Part shown: positions 1 to 5,402 of the stretch, piece by piece
Position numbering within the stretch: the stretch's first letter is position 1
Layout: every line of letters begins with the position of its first letter
NCBI GenBank assembly: GCA_017996515.1
Contig: JAGOGU010000078.1
Location: 1-6,815, forward strand
DNA length: 6,815 nucleotides
Direction: 5' to 3'
From: Allobrachymonas sp.
GTDB lineage: Bacteria > Pseudomonadota > Gammaproteobacteria > Burkholderiales > Burkholderiaceae_C
Notes under the pieces: model-generated
Database searches by the model: none
Told to the model about the DNA's origin: nothing
The model's input: the letters and a program-made list of their open reading frames with translations, nothing else
Program-made: the position numbers and the translations under genes

Positions 1-288
1 CTGTCGGCGCACGAGGCGGAGCTCAAGCAAGCCTTGAAGGCCGATGCCAAGCGGCCCAAGAAGGAGCGGCGCACGGCCAAGGCCTTGTTCACGCAGATCA
101 AGGCAGCGGGCTACGAAGGTGGCTACCCACGCTGTCAAACCTGTGGATGGTGCGTCACCAGTTGCTGGCGGCCAAGGGATGGTGCGCCTGCAAACAGGCA
201 TGGGGCCGCAAAAGCGGCGCAAATAGCCCGAAAGGGTGCCAAGAATGGCGCGAAGACGCGGGCAAAACGGCGCGATTGGGTCATCTGA
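1..288 (+). pseudogene. IS21-family transposase (IstA) fragment, truncated at both ends
   Basis: The reading frame is already open at base 1 and closes at 288. Its first 44 or so codons read like the helix-turn-helix-proximal part of an IstA transposase of the IS21 family: a charged stretch (DAKRPKKERRTAKALF) followed by GYEGGYPR, matching the family pattern of RRTAR.L...L...GY.G.Y.RV. Family identity is from recognition only. From about base 133 the resemblance stops and the frame becomes basic, cysteine- and tryptophan-containing sequence unlike IstA, so the gene was probably cut by a rearrangement or deletion here. The catalytic DDE core and the partner ATPase IstB are absent from the window, so it cannot be functional. 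The piece to the left of the window may be longer. Confidence 0.55.
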
Positions 289-386
289 AAAACATCAGCC
301 CTGTAGCACCCGCATATCCGAGTTGTTCAGGACATCCCTGGTGCTCACAGCGTTCAGAAAAATTCGGCGGCTACGCTGCGTGGTGG

Positions 387-409
387 GCAATAATGTTGTT
401 CATCATTGC
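387..409 (-). terminator. Hairpin over the stop codon of the PIN toxin gene
   Basis: GCAATAATG and CATCATTGC form 9-base arms with one mismatch around a TTGTT loop. The stem includes the toxin stop codon (403-405, minus strand). No T-tract follows, so intrinsic termination is doubtful; the hairpin could instead stabilise the 3' end of the message. Confidence 0.25.
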
Positions 410-831
410 ACCGCCTCCCAAGGATTGAGGATTTTTACGCCCGTGGGCTCGAAATCCGCCACGTTGCGCGTCACCACCGTCATGCCATGCACAAGGGCCG
501 TTGCCGCGATGAGTGCATCGCGCTCACCGCGCTTGTCGGGTACATGCAACCGGGCGCAGCGTTGCGCCACGGCAGTGTCGACAGGCAGCGTGCGGCCAGA
601 GAACTCGGGCAGTACGTGCTGTTCCAGCCATGCGCGCAGCATGGCCCCTTGTGCGGCGTCCTTGCGCTCAATCGACAGAACGCCAAGCTCAAGCTCCAAG
701 ATCGTGATGGCCGACACAAAGAGATCAGCGGCATCCACGCTTTCCGTCCATGTCGCCACGTTCGCATCGGCTTTGCCAAGCCGCACCTTGCGCAGCTCGG
801 ACACCACGTTGGTATCGAGAACGAACATCAT
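403..831 (-). CDS. vapC: PIN-domain toxin, VapC/FitB-like ribonuclease
   Basis: 142 residues, the normal length for a VapC-type toxin. PIN-domain enzymes cut RNA using a cluster of acidic residues that bind Mg2+ or Mn2+; many VapC proteins cleave initiator tRNA or rRNA, but the target here cannot be read from sequence. The expected acidic positions are present: D6 in the opening LDTNVVSE motif, E46 in ITILELELG, D105 in GERDALIAA and D126 in TRNVADFEP. The whole core is therefore intact. Two adjacent ATG codons (831 and 828) are possible starts; the first overlaps the upstream antitoxin stop as ATGA, which favours translational coupling. The order antitoxin then toxin, both on minus, is typical for type II modules. 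The family is sure; the cellular target is unknown. Confidence 0.92.
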   Translation of the reverse strand: MMFVLDTNVVSELRKVRLGKADANVATWTESVDAADLFVSAITILELELGVLSIERKDAAQGAMLRAWLEQHVLPEFSGRTLPVDTAVAQRCARLHVPDKRGERDALIAATALVHGMTVVTRNVADFEPTGVKILNPWEAVQ

Positions 832-1082
832 GAGAAATCGACCTGGCAGGACTGGATAGTCGCACGCGGCGGCTCAAACTCAATGTCGGCGATACCCGGC
901 ATGGACAGCGCATCGGCAATGTTGCGCCGCTGCTTTGTGAGCCGCTGGTAGTCGTCAAAGCTCAAAAGTACATGTGCAGGCTTGCCCCGGTCTGTTATGA
1001 ACACCGGCCCATTGTTTGCGGCCCGTTTTGCCTCGCTTGCCCCCTGATTGAACTCGCGGCTTGATAAGGTCGTAATGGTCAT
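828..1082 (-). CDS. Phd/YefM-family antitoxin of the PIN toxin
   Basis: 84 residues, typical for Phd/YefM antitoxins. The N-terminal part (MTITTLSSREFNQ, then ASEAKRAANNGPVFITDRGKPAHVLLSFDDY) follows the family pattern in which a beta-alpha fold dimerises and binds operator DNA; GPVFITDRGKPAHVL is the signature stretch (residues 25-39). The C-terminal 30 residues (from about 54) are variable and should wrap around and block the PIN toxin (known for the family, not visible here). The start ATG at 1082 has an AGAGG ribosome-binding site 7 nt upstream (1090-1094). The stop codon overlaps the toxin start by 4 nt. A Phd-type antitoxin with a PIN toxin is a common shuffled pairing. As in related modules, the antitoxin-toxin complex probably represses its own promoter. 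Confidence 0.92.
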   Translation of the reverse strand: MTITTLSSREFNQGASEAKRAANNGPVFITDRGKPAHVLLSFDDYQRLTKQRRNIADALSMPGIADIEFEPPRATIQSCQVDFS

Positions 1083-1100
1083 GACGGCGCCTCTAGTACG

Positions 1101-1124
1101 TTAATATGTAGTTATGTTGCTACA
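1101..1124 (-). promoter_or_regulatory. Putative promoter and operator of the Phd-PIN operon
   Basis: Upstream of the antitoxin start is an AT-rich stretch with a -10-like TATTAA (minus strand, 1101-1106) but no convincing -35. It adjoins an inverted repeat, TGTAG (1107-1111) and CTACA (1120-1124), separated by 8 nt. An operator overlapping a weak promoter fits autoregulation by a Phd-type antitoxin. The assignment is inference from position and symmetry. Confidence 0.4.
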
Positions 1125-1174
1125 AAACGAGGGCGGATGCAAGCAGCTCGGGCAATCTGGATGGCCAGAAATGA

Positions 1175-1187
1175 CAGGGCCGCTTTT
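1175..1187. repeat. 13-bp motif shared with the end of the ParE/RelE toxin gene
   Basis: CAGGGCCGCTTTT occurs here, overlapping the stop codon of the FitB-like toxin, and again at 2265-2277, 3 nt beyond the stop of the ParE/RelE toxin. The position relative to two unrelated toxin genes is nearly the same. It may be a recombination scar or a shared 3' signal. Confidence 0.4.
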
Positions 1188-1608
1188 AAAAACCATTCCA
1201 TGGGTCAATTGTGGGGACGCCTGCGGCCTCAAAAGGGCTGGTGTCGCGGGTAGCCACAGTGAAGCCGTTGGCAAGTGCGACGGCCGCAATAAAGGCGTCG
1301 GCCGTTTCGACCGCCAAGCCAGCAGCACGGGACTTGGCCAGCAGCTCGGCGTAGGCCGTCGTACAAGCCATATCGAACGACAGCACCCGATTCGCAAACA
1401 TCGGCAGCAGGCGCTTTTCCAGGCTCTCATTGAGGCTGGCACGGCGCTTCCCTTCTGGCATTAGCGCGATACCCGCACGCAGTTCGGCTACCGTGATCGC
1501 GGACAGGTAGAGCGTCTCCAGCGCTTGCTCGTCGATCCAGTTTAGGACGCGGGCATTGGGCTCCTTGCGCTGCGTCTCCGAAATCACGTTTGTATCGAGC
1601 AGGATCAT
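1186..1608 (-). CDS. vapC: PIN-domain toxin, FitB/VapC-like ribonuclease
   Basis: 140 residues, full length for the FitB/VapC group. The metal-binding acidic residues of the PIN fold are all visible: D5 in LDTNVISE, E42 in ITVAELRAG, D104 in ETADAFIAAVA and D122 in ATRDTSPFEAAG. The C-terminal phrase GVPTIDPWN is characteristic of FitB-like proteins. It is a predicted Mg2+-dependent RNase held inactive by the upstream ribbon-helix-helix antitoxin. The start ATG overlaps the antitoxin stop by 4 nt (ATGA, 1605-1608), so the two are translationally coupled. It is a different lineage from the PIN toxin at 403-831: both share the fold and the LDTNV opening but the rest is divergent, and they use unrelated antitoxins. 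The RNA target is unknown. Confidence 0.93.
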   Translation of the reverse strand: MILLDTNVISETQRKEPNARVLNWIDEQALETLYLSAITVAELRAGIALMPEGKRRASLNESLEKRLLPMFANRVLSFDMACTTAYAELLAKSRAAGLAVETADAFIAAVALANGFTVATRDTSPFEAAGVPTIDPWNGF

Positions 1609-1862
1609 TCGAAGCTCACCGCACGGGCCGGGGACTTGATACGCGCGCTTTCAAACAGGGCGTGTTCTTCATCGGTCAGGCCGCCCGCCTCGCGGGCGAT
1701 GGAAGCCAGCAACGAACCAAGCTTCACGCGCCCCTCGGGCTTCGCTGCCCGCTCCAGGATGTCGCGGATTTCGGCCTCAGTGCTGCGTCCGTGGTGAGCG
1801 GCTTGGATTCGGATAGCCCGATGCACCTCGTCGGGAAGATTTCTAACAGTAACGACCGCCAT
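1605..1862 (-). CDS. FitA-like ribbon-helix-helix antitoxin
   Basis: 85 residues. The opening MAVVTVRNLPDEVHRAIRIQAAHHGRSTEAEIRDILERA is the ribbon-helix-helix DNA-binding domain of the FitA/StbC group: a beta strand (VTVRNLP) that enters the major groove as a dimer, followed by two helices with the conserved HGRSTEAEIR turn (residues 24-33). The C-terminal half (about 45-85) contains a charged helix and the tail SPARAVSFE, the part that in FitA inserts into the FitB active site (family knowledge). The start is well supported by GAAGGA (minus strand, 1872-1877) 9 nt upstream. It heads the operon with the PIN toxin and is expected to repress it by binding the repeat array at 1887-1919. Confidence 0.94.
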   Translation of the reverse strand: MAVVTVRNLPDEVHRAIRIQAAHHGRSTEAEIRDILERAAKPEGRVKLGSLLASIAREAGGLTDEEHALFESARIKSPARAVSFE

Positions 1863-1886
1863 GATTTCATATCCTTCACAAACGTC

Positions 1887-1923
1887 AATGACATCATTCT
1901 AATGAAATGAAGTCTTCATGCAA
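1887..1923 (-). promoter_or_regulatory. Promoter and operator array of the FitA-FitB-like operon
   Basis: Minus-strand -35 TTGCAT (1918-1923) and -10 TAGAAT (1896-1901) are separated by 16 nt, a good sigma-70 promoter. Overlapping it is an array of AATGA and its complement TCATT: AATGA 1887-1891, TCATT 1894-1898, AATGA 1901-1905, AATGA 1906-1910, TTCAT 1915-1919. The first three are 7 nt apart, and a perfect 13-base palindrome ATGAAGTCTTCAT covers 1907-1919. This arrangement suits cooperative binding of ribbon-helix-helix dimers, so autorepression is likely (inference). Confidence 0.65.
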
Positions 1924-2204
1924 GCATTTCATGCGCGGGCGCCTGGCCGGGAGCTTCCTCAATCCATGGATTTTTGGAGGTTTTGGGGGGTCGGCGCGTT
2001 TTGCGGGCCTTGAGCGTGTTTTTAGGCAGTGCCGCACCCTAGCCCTTGGGCTGCGTCTCAAAGGCTGCTGGAGGGCCGTTTGGGCGCGTTCTTAGCACTT
2101 TGCCGGGCCTGGATGTTGATGCCGCTTGCGGCATGTAGCGAAGCGGTACGGCTGTTTTGCCTTTTGCTGCCCTGCTTTCCTGTCTGGATAAACCGGCTGT
2201 TTCT

Positions 2205-2223
2205 CCCTCCCGAGTAGGGAGGG
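2205..2223 (-). terminator. GC-rich hairpin downstream of the ParE/RelE toxin
   Basis: CCCTCCC and GGGAGGG form a perfect 7-bp stem with a GAGTA loop. It lies about 60 nt beyond the toxin stop on the minus strand. There is no long T-tract on either side, so it is at best a weak or Rho-assisted terminator. Confidence 0.35.
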
Positions 2224-2240
2224 TTGGATTTGGCTAGGCT

Positions 2241-2267
2241 CTGCCAGGCGCTGAAACCATCTGGCAG
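2241..2267 (-). terminator. Hairpin directly after the ParE/RelE toxin stop
   Basis: CTGCCAG (2241-2247) and CTGGCAG (2261-2267) form a 7-bp stem around a 13-nt loop, starting 14 nt beyond the toxin stop codon. Its right arm is continuous with the 13-bp motif CAGGGCCGCTTTT (2265-2277) also found at 1175-1187. No T-tract follows on the minus strand, so a role in termination or mRNA stability is only inferred. Confidence 0.35.
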
Positions 2268-2280
2268 GGCCGCTTTTGCC

Positions 2281-2583
2281 TCATGGCCATTGCTGCGCAC
2301 CGTGCAGCAGCCGAATGATCTCGATGCGCGGGCCTTTGGCCCGATAAACAACAACAAACGGCGTCCGGCTAATTACCAGTTCGCGGGTGCCTTTCTTGCG
2401 TCCTGGGCGCCCCATTTGAGGGTGCTGCAACAGCATGTCTATCTGGTGCTCGATGCGCTCATCCTGGTCGATAGCGGCCAACGGGTTGTCTTGGGCGATG
2501 TAGTCCAGTTGCTCGAATCGATTGGCGCTGGCCAGCGGGAGCCATTCGATTTTCAAGCCGCTGCCTGCGCTTTCTTGGCCCAT
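2281..2583 (-). CDS. ParE/RelE-family toxin
   Basis: 100 residues from the ATG, or 91 from an internal TTG. The sequence follows the ParE/RelE fold: KIEWLPLASANRFEQLDYIAQ (first strand and helix), a helical hairpin ending in LLQHPQMGRPGRKKGTREL, then strands ISRTPFVVVYR and RIEIIRLLHGAQQWP. The GRPGR..GTRELV, RTPFVVVY and LLHGAQQWP blocks are hallmarks of the plasmid-stabilisation branch. Family members either inhibit gyrase (ParE) or cut ribosome-bound mRNA (RelE); which applies cannot be told. Start choice is open: ATG at 2583 overlaps the antitoxin gene by 31 nt, whereas TTG at 2556 gives a TTGA 4-nt overlap and removes a nine-residue tail (MGQESAGSG) unlike the family, so the shorter form (2281-2556) is quite plausible. 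Confidence 0.9.
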   Translation of the reverse strand: MGQESAGSGLKIEWLPLASANRFEQLDYIAQDNPLAAIDQDERIEHQIDMLLQHPQMGRPGRKKGTRELVISRTPFVVVYRAKGPRIEIIRLLHGAQQWP

Positions 2584-3029
2584 GCAGCCTTGCGCTCGGC
2601 ACTGGCGGCTTTAACTGCCTCGTTGGAGACCCAATTGGTGTTTGGGTCGTCGGCTTCTTTAATGCCTTGCTCCACTTCTGCGCGAAACCATTTGTCGTAG
2701 GCGGCGGCTTTGTGCGCGTTGCGCAGCCGCTCGGCTGCGGCCATGGGTGAGCCACCGGCCACGGGTGGCCCCTCGGAATGGTTGGTGGCGTCCAGCAGCT
2801 CGAAACGGACAATGTGCAGCTCGTCCTTAACGTATGCCACGGCCCGGTCGAGGCTGCGCCAGGTGCGCGGTTTGTCGGTGCGCTGGGCGCCCAAGGGGCG
2901 CTCATGCAAGCCCAGTTTAAGAACCACCGACCAGCCGCCTGGCTGGCCGATGATGGATGCACCCCGGATAGCGGATGCATCGGCCATGCGCTTCGCCATG
3001 GCTGTGTCGATAGTGTTGGAAGTGGTCAT
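2553..3029 (-). CDS. ParC-like N-terminal domain joined to a ParE-type antitoxin domain
   Basis: 158 residues, long for an antitoxin. Residues 108-150 (AAYDKWFRAEVEQG, then ADDPNTNWVSNEAVK) match the YD.WFR..V...l..DP...h..V pattern of small 'stability determinant' antitoxins that pair with ParE/RelE toxins. Residues 11-86 form a separate domain (MAKRMADASAIRGASIIG, GGWSVVLKLG, RPLGAQRTDKPRTWRSLDRAVAYVKDELHIVRFELLD) that recalls plasmid ParC-type partition-associated proteins; this match is from memory and moderate. A Pro/Ala/Gly linker (about 87-107) joins them. The chosen ATG (3029) lies about 20 nt downstream of a strong promoter. An in-frame TTG at 3086 falls inside the -35 box, so it cannot be the start. 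The toxin gene overlaps its end. The N-domain may add DNA binding or a link to plasmid maintenance. Confidence 0.8.
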   Translation of the reverse strand: MTTSNTIDTAMAKRMADASAIRGASIIGQPGGWSVVLKLGLHERPLGAQRTDKPRTWRSLDRAVAYVKDELHIVRFELLDATNHSEGPPVAGGSPMAAAERLRNAHKAAAYDKWFRAEVEQGIKEADDPNTNWVSNEAVKAASAERKAAWAKKAQAAA

Positions 3030-3053
3030 GGTTTTTTCGCCGTAAAGTCTTGG

Positions 3054-3099
3054 CATTATTGTGCAATTCTTTAATGAAAAATGCAATCTCTTTTAATGA
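3054..3099 (-). promoter_or_regulatory. Promoter and possible operator of the ParC-like/ParE operon
   Basis: On the minus strand TTGCAT (3081-3086) and CACAAT (3058-3063) are separated by exactly 17 nt, predicting a transcript with a leader of roughly 20 nt. CATTA (3054-3058) and TAATG (3072-3076) form an inverted repeat over the -10 region. TTTAATGA occurs twice, at 3070-3077 and 3092-3099, 22 nt apart (two helical turns) on either side of the -35. These are plausible repressor sites. Confidence 0.6.
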
Positions 3100-3225
3100 C
3101 CATGTGGCGCCAGCTAAACATAACTGCCTATTGGCTCTATCCTCAAAATCGCCGCGCGCATCCCCTATGCGAAGCTCTTTTCCCATCGCGGCCAGCGCTG
3201 CCAGGAGCGTGCATTCCTTCCAGCC

Positions 3226-4842
3226 TCAGCAGGGTTGCCCCTGCTGCGGCGCCCAGTCTCTCAGACTGAACCCAACGGGGCCGATGGCGCCAGGGGTCTT
3301 GAGGCGGGCCACTTTGTCCCCGGCCTGCAATGCCATGGCGAATGCGGCCCTGACCATGCGTTCAAGTTGGCGCAAATCAACGTCCATCCGGTCGGCCAGG
3401 CGCTCGGCAGCTTCGGGGGCGAAGGCGATGGCGTGGCCGGTTTTCTCCGACAGGTCGGCCATGATTTTTTGCATGATGCGCAGGCGCTGCGCAGGTTCCG
3501 GGGCGGGGACGTTGAACACCTCGACCCGCGACAGCAGCGGCGGAGGCACCTTGTCGATGCTGTTGGCGGTCAGCACGACAACGATGCGACTGGCGTCGAA
3601 TTCCATCTCAAAGTATTCGTCTCGAAACCGCTGGGCCGTGCCCGCATCCAGCAAGTCCAGCAGCACCGGCAAAAAGGCGTGTTTGTCCTCATGGATTTTG
3701 TCCACCTCATCGACGACCAGGACCGGCGAGGCGCTGGCGGATTGGGCCAGCAGGGTGACAACAGCGCCGGGCTTTGCGCTCGTCCATGTGCTGTGCGAAC
3801 CCGAGAGCTGGAAAGCGCCCTGTGCCCCGCCTGCGCTGATTTTTTCCGATGGCACGCCCAGCGCCTGGGCCAGTTGGCCAGCCAGGTACGTTTTGCCGAT
3901 GCCGGGCTCGCCCAGCAGCAAAATGGGCGCGATCCGGAATTCCTGCGCGGGCATGGCCTGAGCCAAAACGAGGTCGGTTTGCAGGCGCTCGATGGGCTGT
4001 TGCAGGTTCTCGAAATGGAGTTTCTTGTCCTCCAGATTCTTGCTCGCTTCGCGTGCGTCGGGCAAGGTGCGGCAACCATCCCCGGCGCGGGCTTGCTCAA
4101 GAATGCGCGCCCCTGCGGTCCGTTTCTCGGAGGACATTTCGCGGAGGGTTTCGGCTGCCTTTTCGGTGTTATCTGGGCCAAAAACCTGAACGACACGGGC
4201 AGGCGCTGGCTCGGGCCTCGGTTTCTTTCTGCCGACCGTTTTTTGGGGGGTCGCCAGCGCCATGGAGAGCGCCGTTGACCAATGCCGTTTTGCGGCCTGC
4301 ACCACTTTCGTCAGCTCCTGCTCTGAGCCTTCCAACAAAGCATTGAGGTGCTCAGTCTGGAACCTTCTTACCCAGGTCGCTGCCGCTTTCTGGGTAAAGC
4401 CTTTCGAGTGCCGAATCGAAAGCAACATTTGTTTTGCGCTGTCCCATGCCGGGTCGTCCAGGTAAAAAAACACAGCGCCCATCCCATCGTTCGGGGTTTC
4501 GTAGGCGCTGATCAGCACAATCGCCGTCAGCAGGTCTTTAGAGAATTTGGCGGGCACCAGGACAGGGGCTGCTACGCCCTGGAGCAGTTTTTGTGCGTAC
4601 GCCAGAGCGTCGGAAATGTCCCAATCGGTATGAACGCGGATTTTTGGCAAGGGGGGGCCGCCGTGCTTGGGCTGGGGGGCGGATTCTTTGGTTGCGGCCT
4701 GGGCGGTCATGTCTTGGGCCTTGGCCTTCGCCTCGGCCTGCACGGCTTTGAGGACGGCTTCGGGCACCAAGATGCCCTTGCTTTCCTTGTCTTGCCAGTA
4801 CCTTGCAAACCCTTCCGCCTCGACGAATTTACTCCCGGTCAT
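3226..4842 (-). CDS. Lon-like AAA+ ATPase without protease domain
   Basis: 538 residues. The C-terminal half (about 270-515) is an AAA+ module: Walker A GEPGIGKT (311-318), a Lon-like pore-loop region (GSHSTWTSAKPGA, 348-360), Walker B VLVVDEVDK (374-382), sensor 1 LTANS (424-428), a putative arginine finger in LLSRVEVF (R439) and sensor 2 in VDLRQLERM (R491). The ..LLDAGTAQRFRDEYFEMEFD..., TANS, PPLLSRVEV order is that of the Lon ATPase domain, but the protein ends soon after the lid with no Ser-Lys protease domain. Residues 70-200 form a mixed alpha/beta region (SAYETPNDGMGAVFFYLDDPAWDSAKQ) that I do not recognise; an Ala/Lys/Gln-rich linker precedes it and a Pro/Lys-rich one (200-215) follows. 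A protein- or nucleoprotein-remodelling role is inferred. AGGAG (4849-4853) lies 6 nt before the ATG. It overlaps the regulator gene by 14 nt. Catalytic residues look intact. Confidence 0.88.
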   Translation of the reverse strand: MTGSKFVEAEGFARYWQDKESKGILVPEAVLKAVQAEAKAKAQDMTAQAATKESAPQPKHGGPPLPKIRVHTDWDISDALAYAQKLLQGVAAPVLVPAKFSKDLLTAIVLISAYETPNDGMGAVFFYLDDPAWDSAKQMLLSIRHSKGFTQKAAATWVRRFQTEHLNALLEGSEQELTKVVQAAKRHWSTALSMALATPQKTVGRKKPRPEPAPARVVQVFGPDNTEKAAETLREMSSEKRTAGARILEQARAGDGCRTLPDAREASKNLEDKKLHFENLQQPIERLQTDLVLAQAMPAQEFRIAPILLLGEPGIGKTYLAGQLAQALGVPSEKISAGGAQGAFQLSGSHSTWTSAKPGAVVTLLAQSASASPVLVVDEVDKIHEDKHAFLPVLLDLLDAGTAQRFRDEYFEMEFDASRIVVVLTANSIDKVPPPLLSRVEVFNVPAPEPAQRLRIMQKIMADLSEKTGHAIAFAPEAAERLADRMDVDLRQLERMVRAAFAMALQAGDKVARLKTPGAIGPVGFSLRDWAPQQGQPC

Positions 4843-5032
4843 AGCTTTCTCCTGCTGGAAAAATGTTGTATTGCCGTCGCAACGCTTCTTCGATGAGCTT
4901 GGGGCGGCTCTCTTCTTGCGTGTCCATCCAGTCGATCAGCCAACGGGGCAGCTTGATGGAAATGGGCTCCTTTTTCAGCTCTTTCGGCACTGGCTTGCGT
5001 CCAGCTCCCAAGCGCTTCCCCCCCCTAGACAT
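4829..5032 (-). CDS. Small ribbon-helix-helix DNA-binding protein
   Basis: 67 residues. It opens with a glycine/basic tail (GGKRLGAGRKP, residues 4-14) resembling an AT-hook-like arm seen in many small phage and plasmid regulators, followed by ISIKLPRWLIDWMDTQEESRPKLIEEALRRQY (24-55): a beta strand and two helices of the CopG/Arc ribbon-helix-helix type, with ESRPKLIEEAL as the turn and second helix. It most likely represses the operon it heads, possibly through the palindrome at 5071-5078. Its end overlaps the ATPase start by 14 nt, so the two products are probably made together; a role as partner or antitoxin-like control of the ATPase is possible but unproven. Its ATG has little ribosome-binding sequence of its own and overlaps a six-codon leader frame. 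A run of eight G lies within codons 3-5. Confidence 0.82.
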   Translation of the reverse strand: MSRGGKRLGAGRKPVPKELKKEPISIKLPRWLIDWMDTQEESRPKLIEEALRRQYNIFPAGESYDRE

Positions 5033-5045
5033 TTCGTTTGCTCAT
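5025..5045 (-). CDS. Six-codon upstream ORF overlapping the regulator start
   Basis: ATG AGC AAA CGA AAT GTC TAG encodes MSKRNV. It has the better ribosome-binding site (AGGA at 5052-5055, 6 nt upstream), and its stop codon lies within the first codons of the regulator gene (8-nt overlap, different frame). It may feed ribosomes into the regulator by termination-reinitiation, or reduce its expression. It is too short to rate as a gene without conservation data. Confidence 0.35.
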   Translation of the reverse strand: MSKRNV

Positions 5046-5069
5046 GGTTGATCCTGGTCTGTACGATTG

Positions 5070-5078
5070 AGTATATAC
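5070..5078 (-). promoter_or_regulatory. -10 box and palindrome upstream of the regulator-ATPase operon
   Basis: TATACT on the minus strand (5070-5075) is a near-consensus -10 box and sits inside the perfect palindrome GTATATAC (5071-5078). No good -35 hexamer is seen at 16-18 nt. The palindrome could be the site bound by the ribbon-helix-helix protein (inference). Confidence 0.45.
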
Positions 5079-5114
5079 CTATTTCATACAAGCGAGAGGC
5101 TTTTCTGCAGGCCC

Positions 5115-5137
5115 AAAAAAACCGGCGCTGGGCCGGT
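5115..5137 (-). terminator. Strong intrinsic terminator read on the minus strand
   Basis: Read on minus, ACCGGC, loop CCAGC and GCCGGT form a perfect 6-bp GC-rich stem that runs straight into seven T. It lies about 80 nt upstream of the regulator start, just before its promoter. It would stop transcription entering from the right, where no protein gene is seen on this strand. Confidence 0.8.
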
Positions 5138-5300
5138 TGGTTGGTGCTCATTGGATGCTCGAAATTTTCTCCATGAAACTGCGTCAGGCGCGGTATCCCG
5201 CCATGAGCACCCGCTCATCGGCCAGCACATGGTGCGGGGGGCCAGTCTTGGGTATAGATGAGGTTTTGCGCCCTCTCAAAGACCGGATGGCCATTTGCCT

Positions 5301-5348
5301 TGGCTCAAAGTTCAATCGGCACGGTGGCTCAATTTTGAGTCGGCGCCA
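5301..5348. repeat. Imperfect 24-bp tandem direct repeat
   Basis: Two adjacent 24-base units both begin TGGCTCAA and share TCGGC at the same place; 17 of 24 positions agree. Such short direct repeats, TGGCTCAA...TCGGCGCC, resemble the multiple repeats at ends of IS21-family elements, which would fit the IstA fragment at the left of the window, but this resemblance is from memory and untested. Confidence 0.5.
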
Positions 5349-5402
5349 ACAAGACAAGGCGATGCACAGCGCTTACCTGCACTACATCTTCGACCTGTCA
5401 AC

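Larger units (their letters stand above)
1924..2280. other. Non-coding gap with several inverted repeats
   Basis: About 360 bases with no convincing gene: the short open frames have no family resemblance or good ribosome-binding site. The stretch from 1965 to 2095 is G-rich on +. It contains a near-perfect palindrome ATGCCGC-TT-GCGGCAT (2119-2134) and two hairpins listed separately, all lying downstream of the ParE/RelE toxin gene (minus) and upstream of the FitA-like operon promoter. They may end toxin transcription. Confidence 0.6.

Noticed and set aside
1907..2217. Short plus-strand open frames in the gap before the toxin gene
   Set aside because: They have no ribosome-binding site, no family resemblance and a composition dominated by G-rich intergenic sequence.
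3030..3086. Extended N-terminus of the ParC-like/antitoxin protein from TTG at 3086
   Set aside because: The TTG is part of the -35 hexamer and lies upstream of the predicted transcript start.
3050..3961. 303-codon plus-strand open frame
   Set aside because: It lies opposite the AAA+ ATPase gene, which has intact motifs, and has a serine/arginine-rich composition typical of an antisense shadow.
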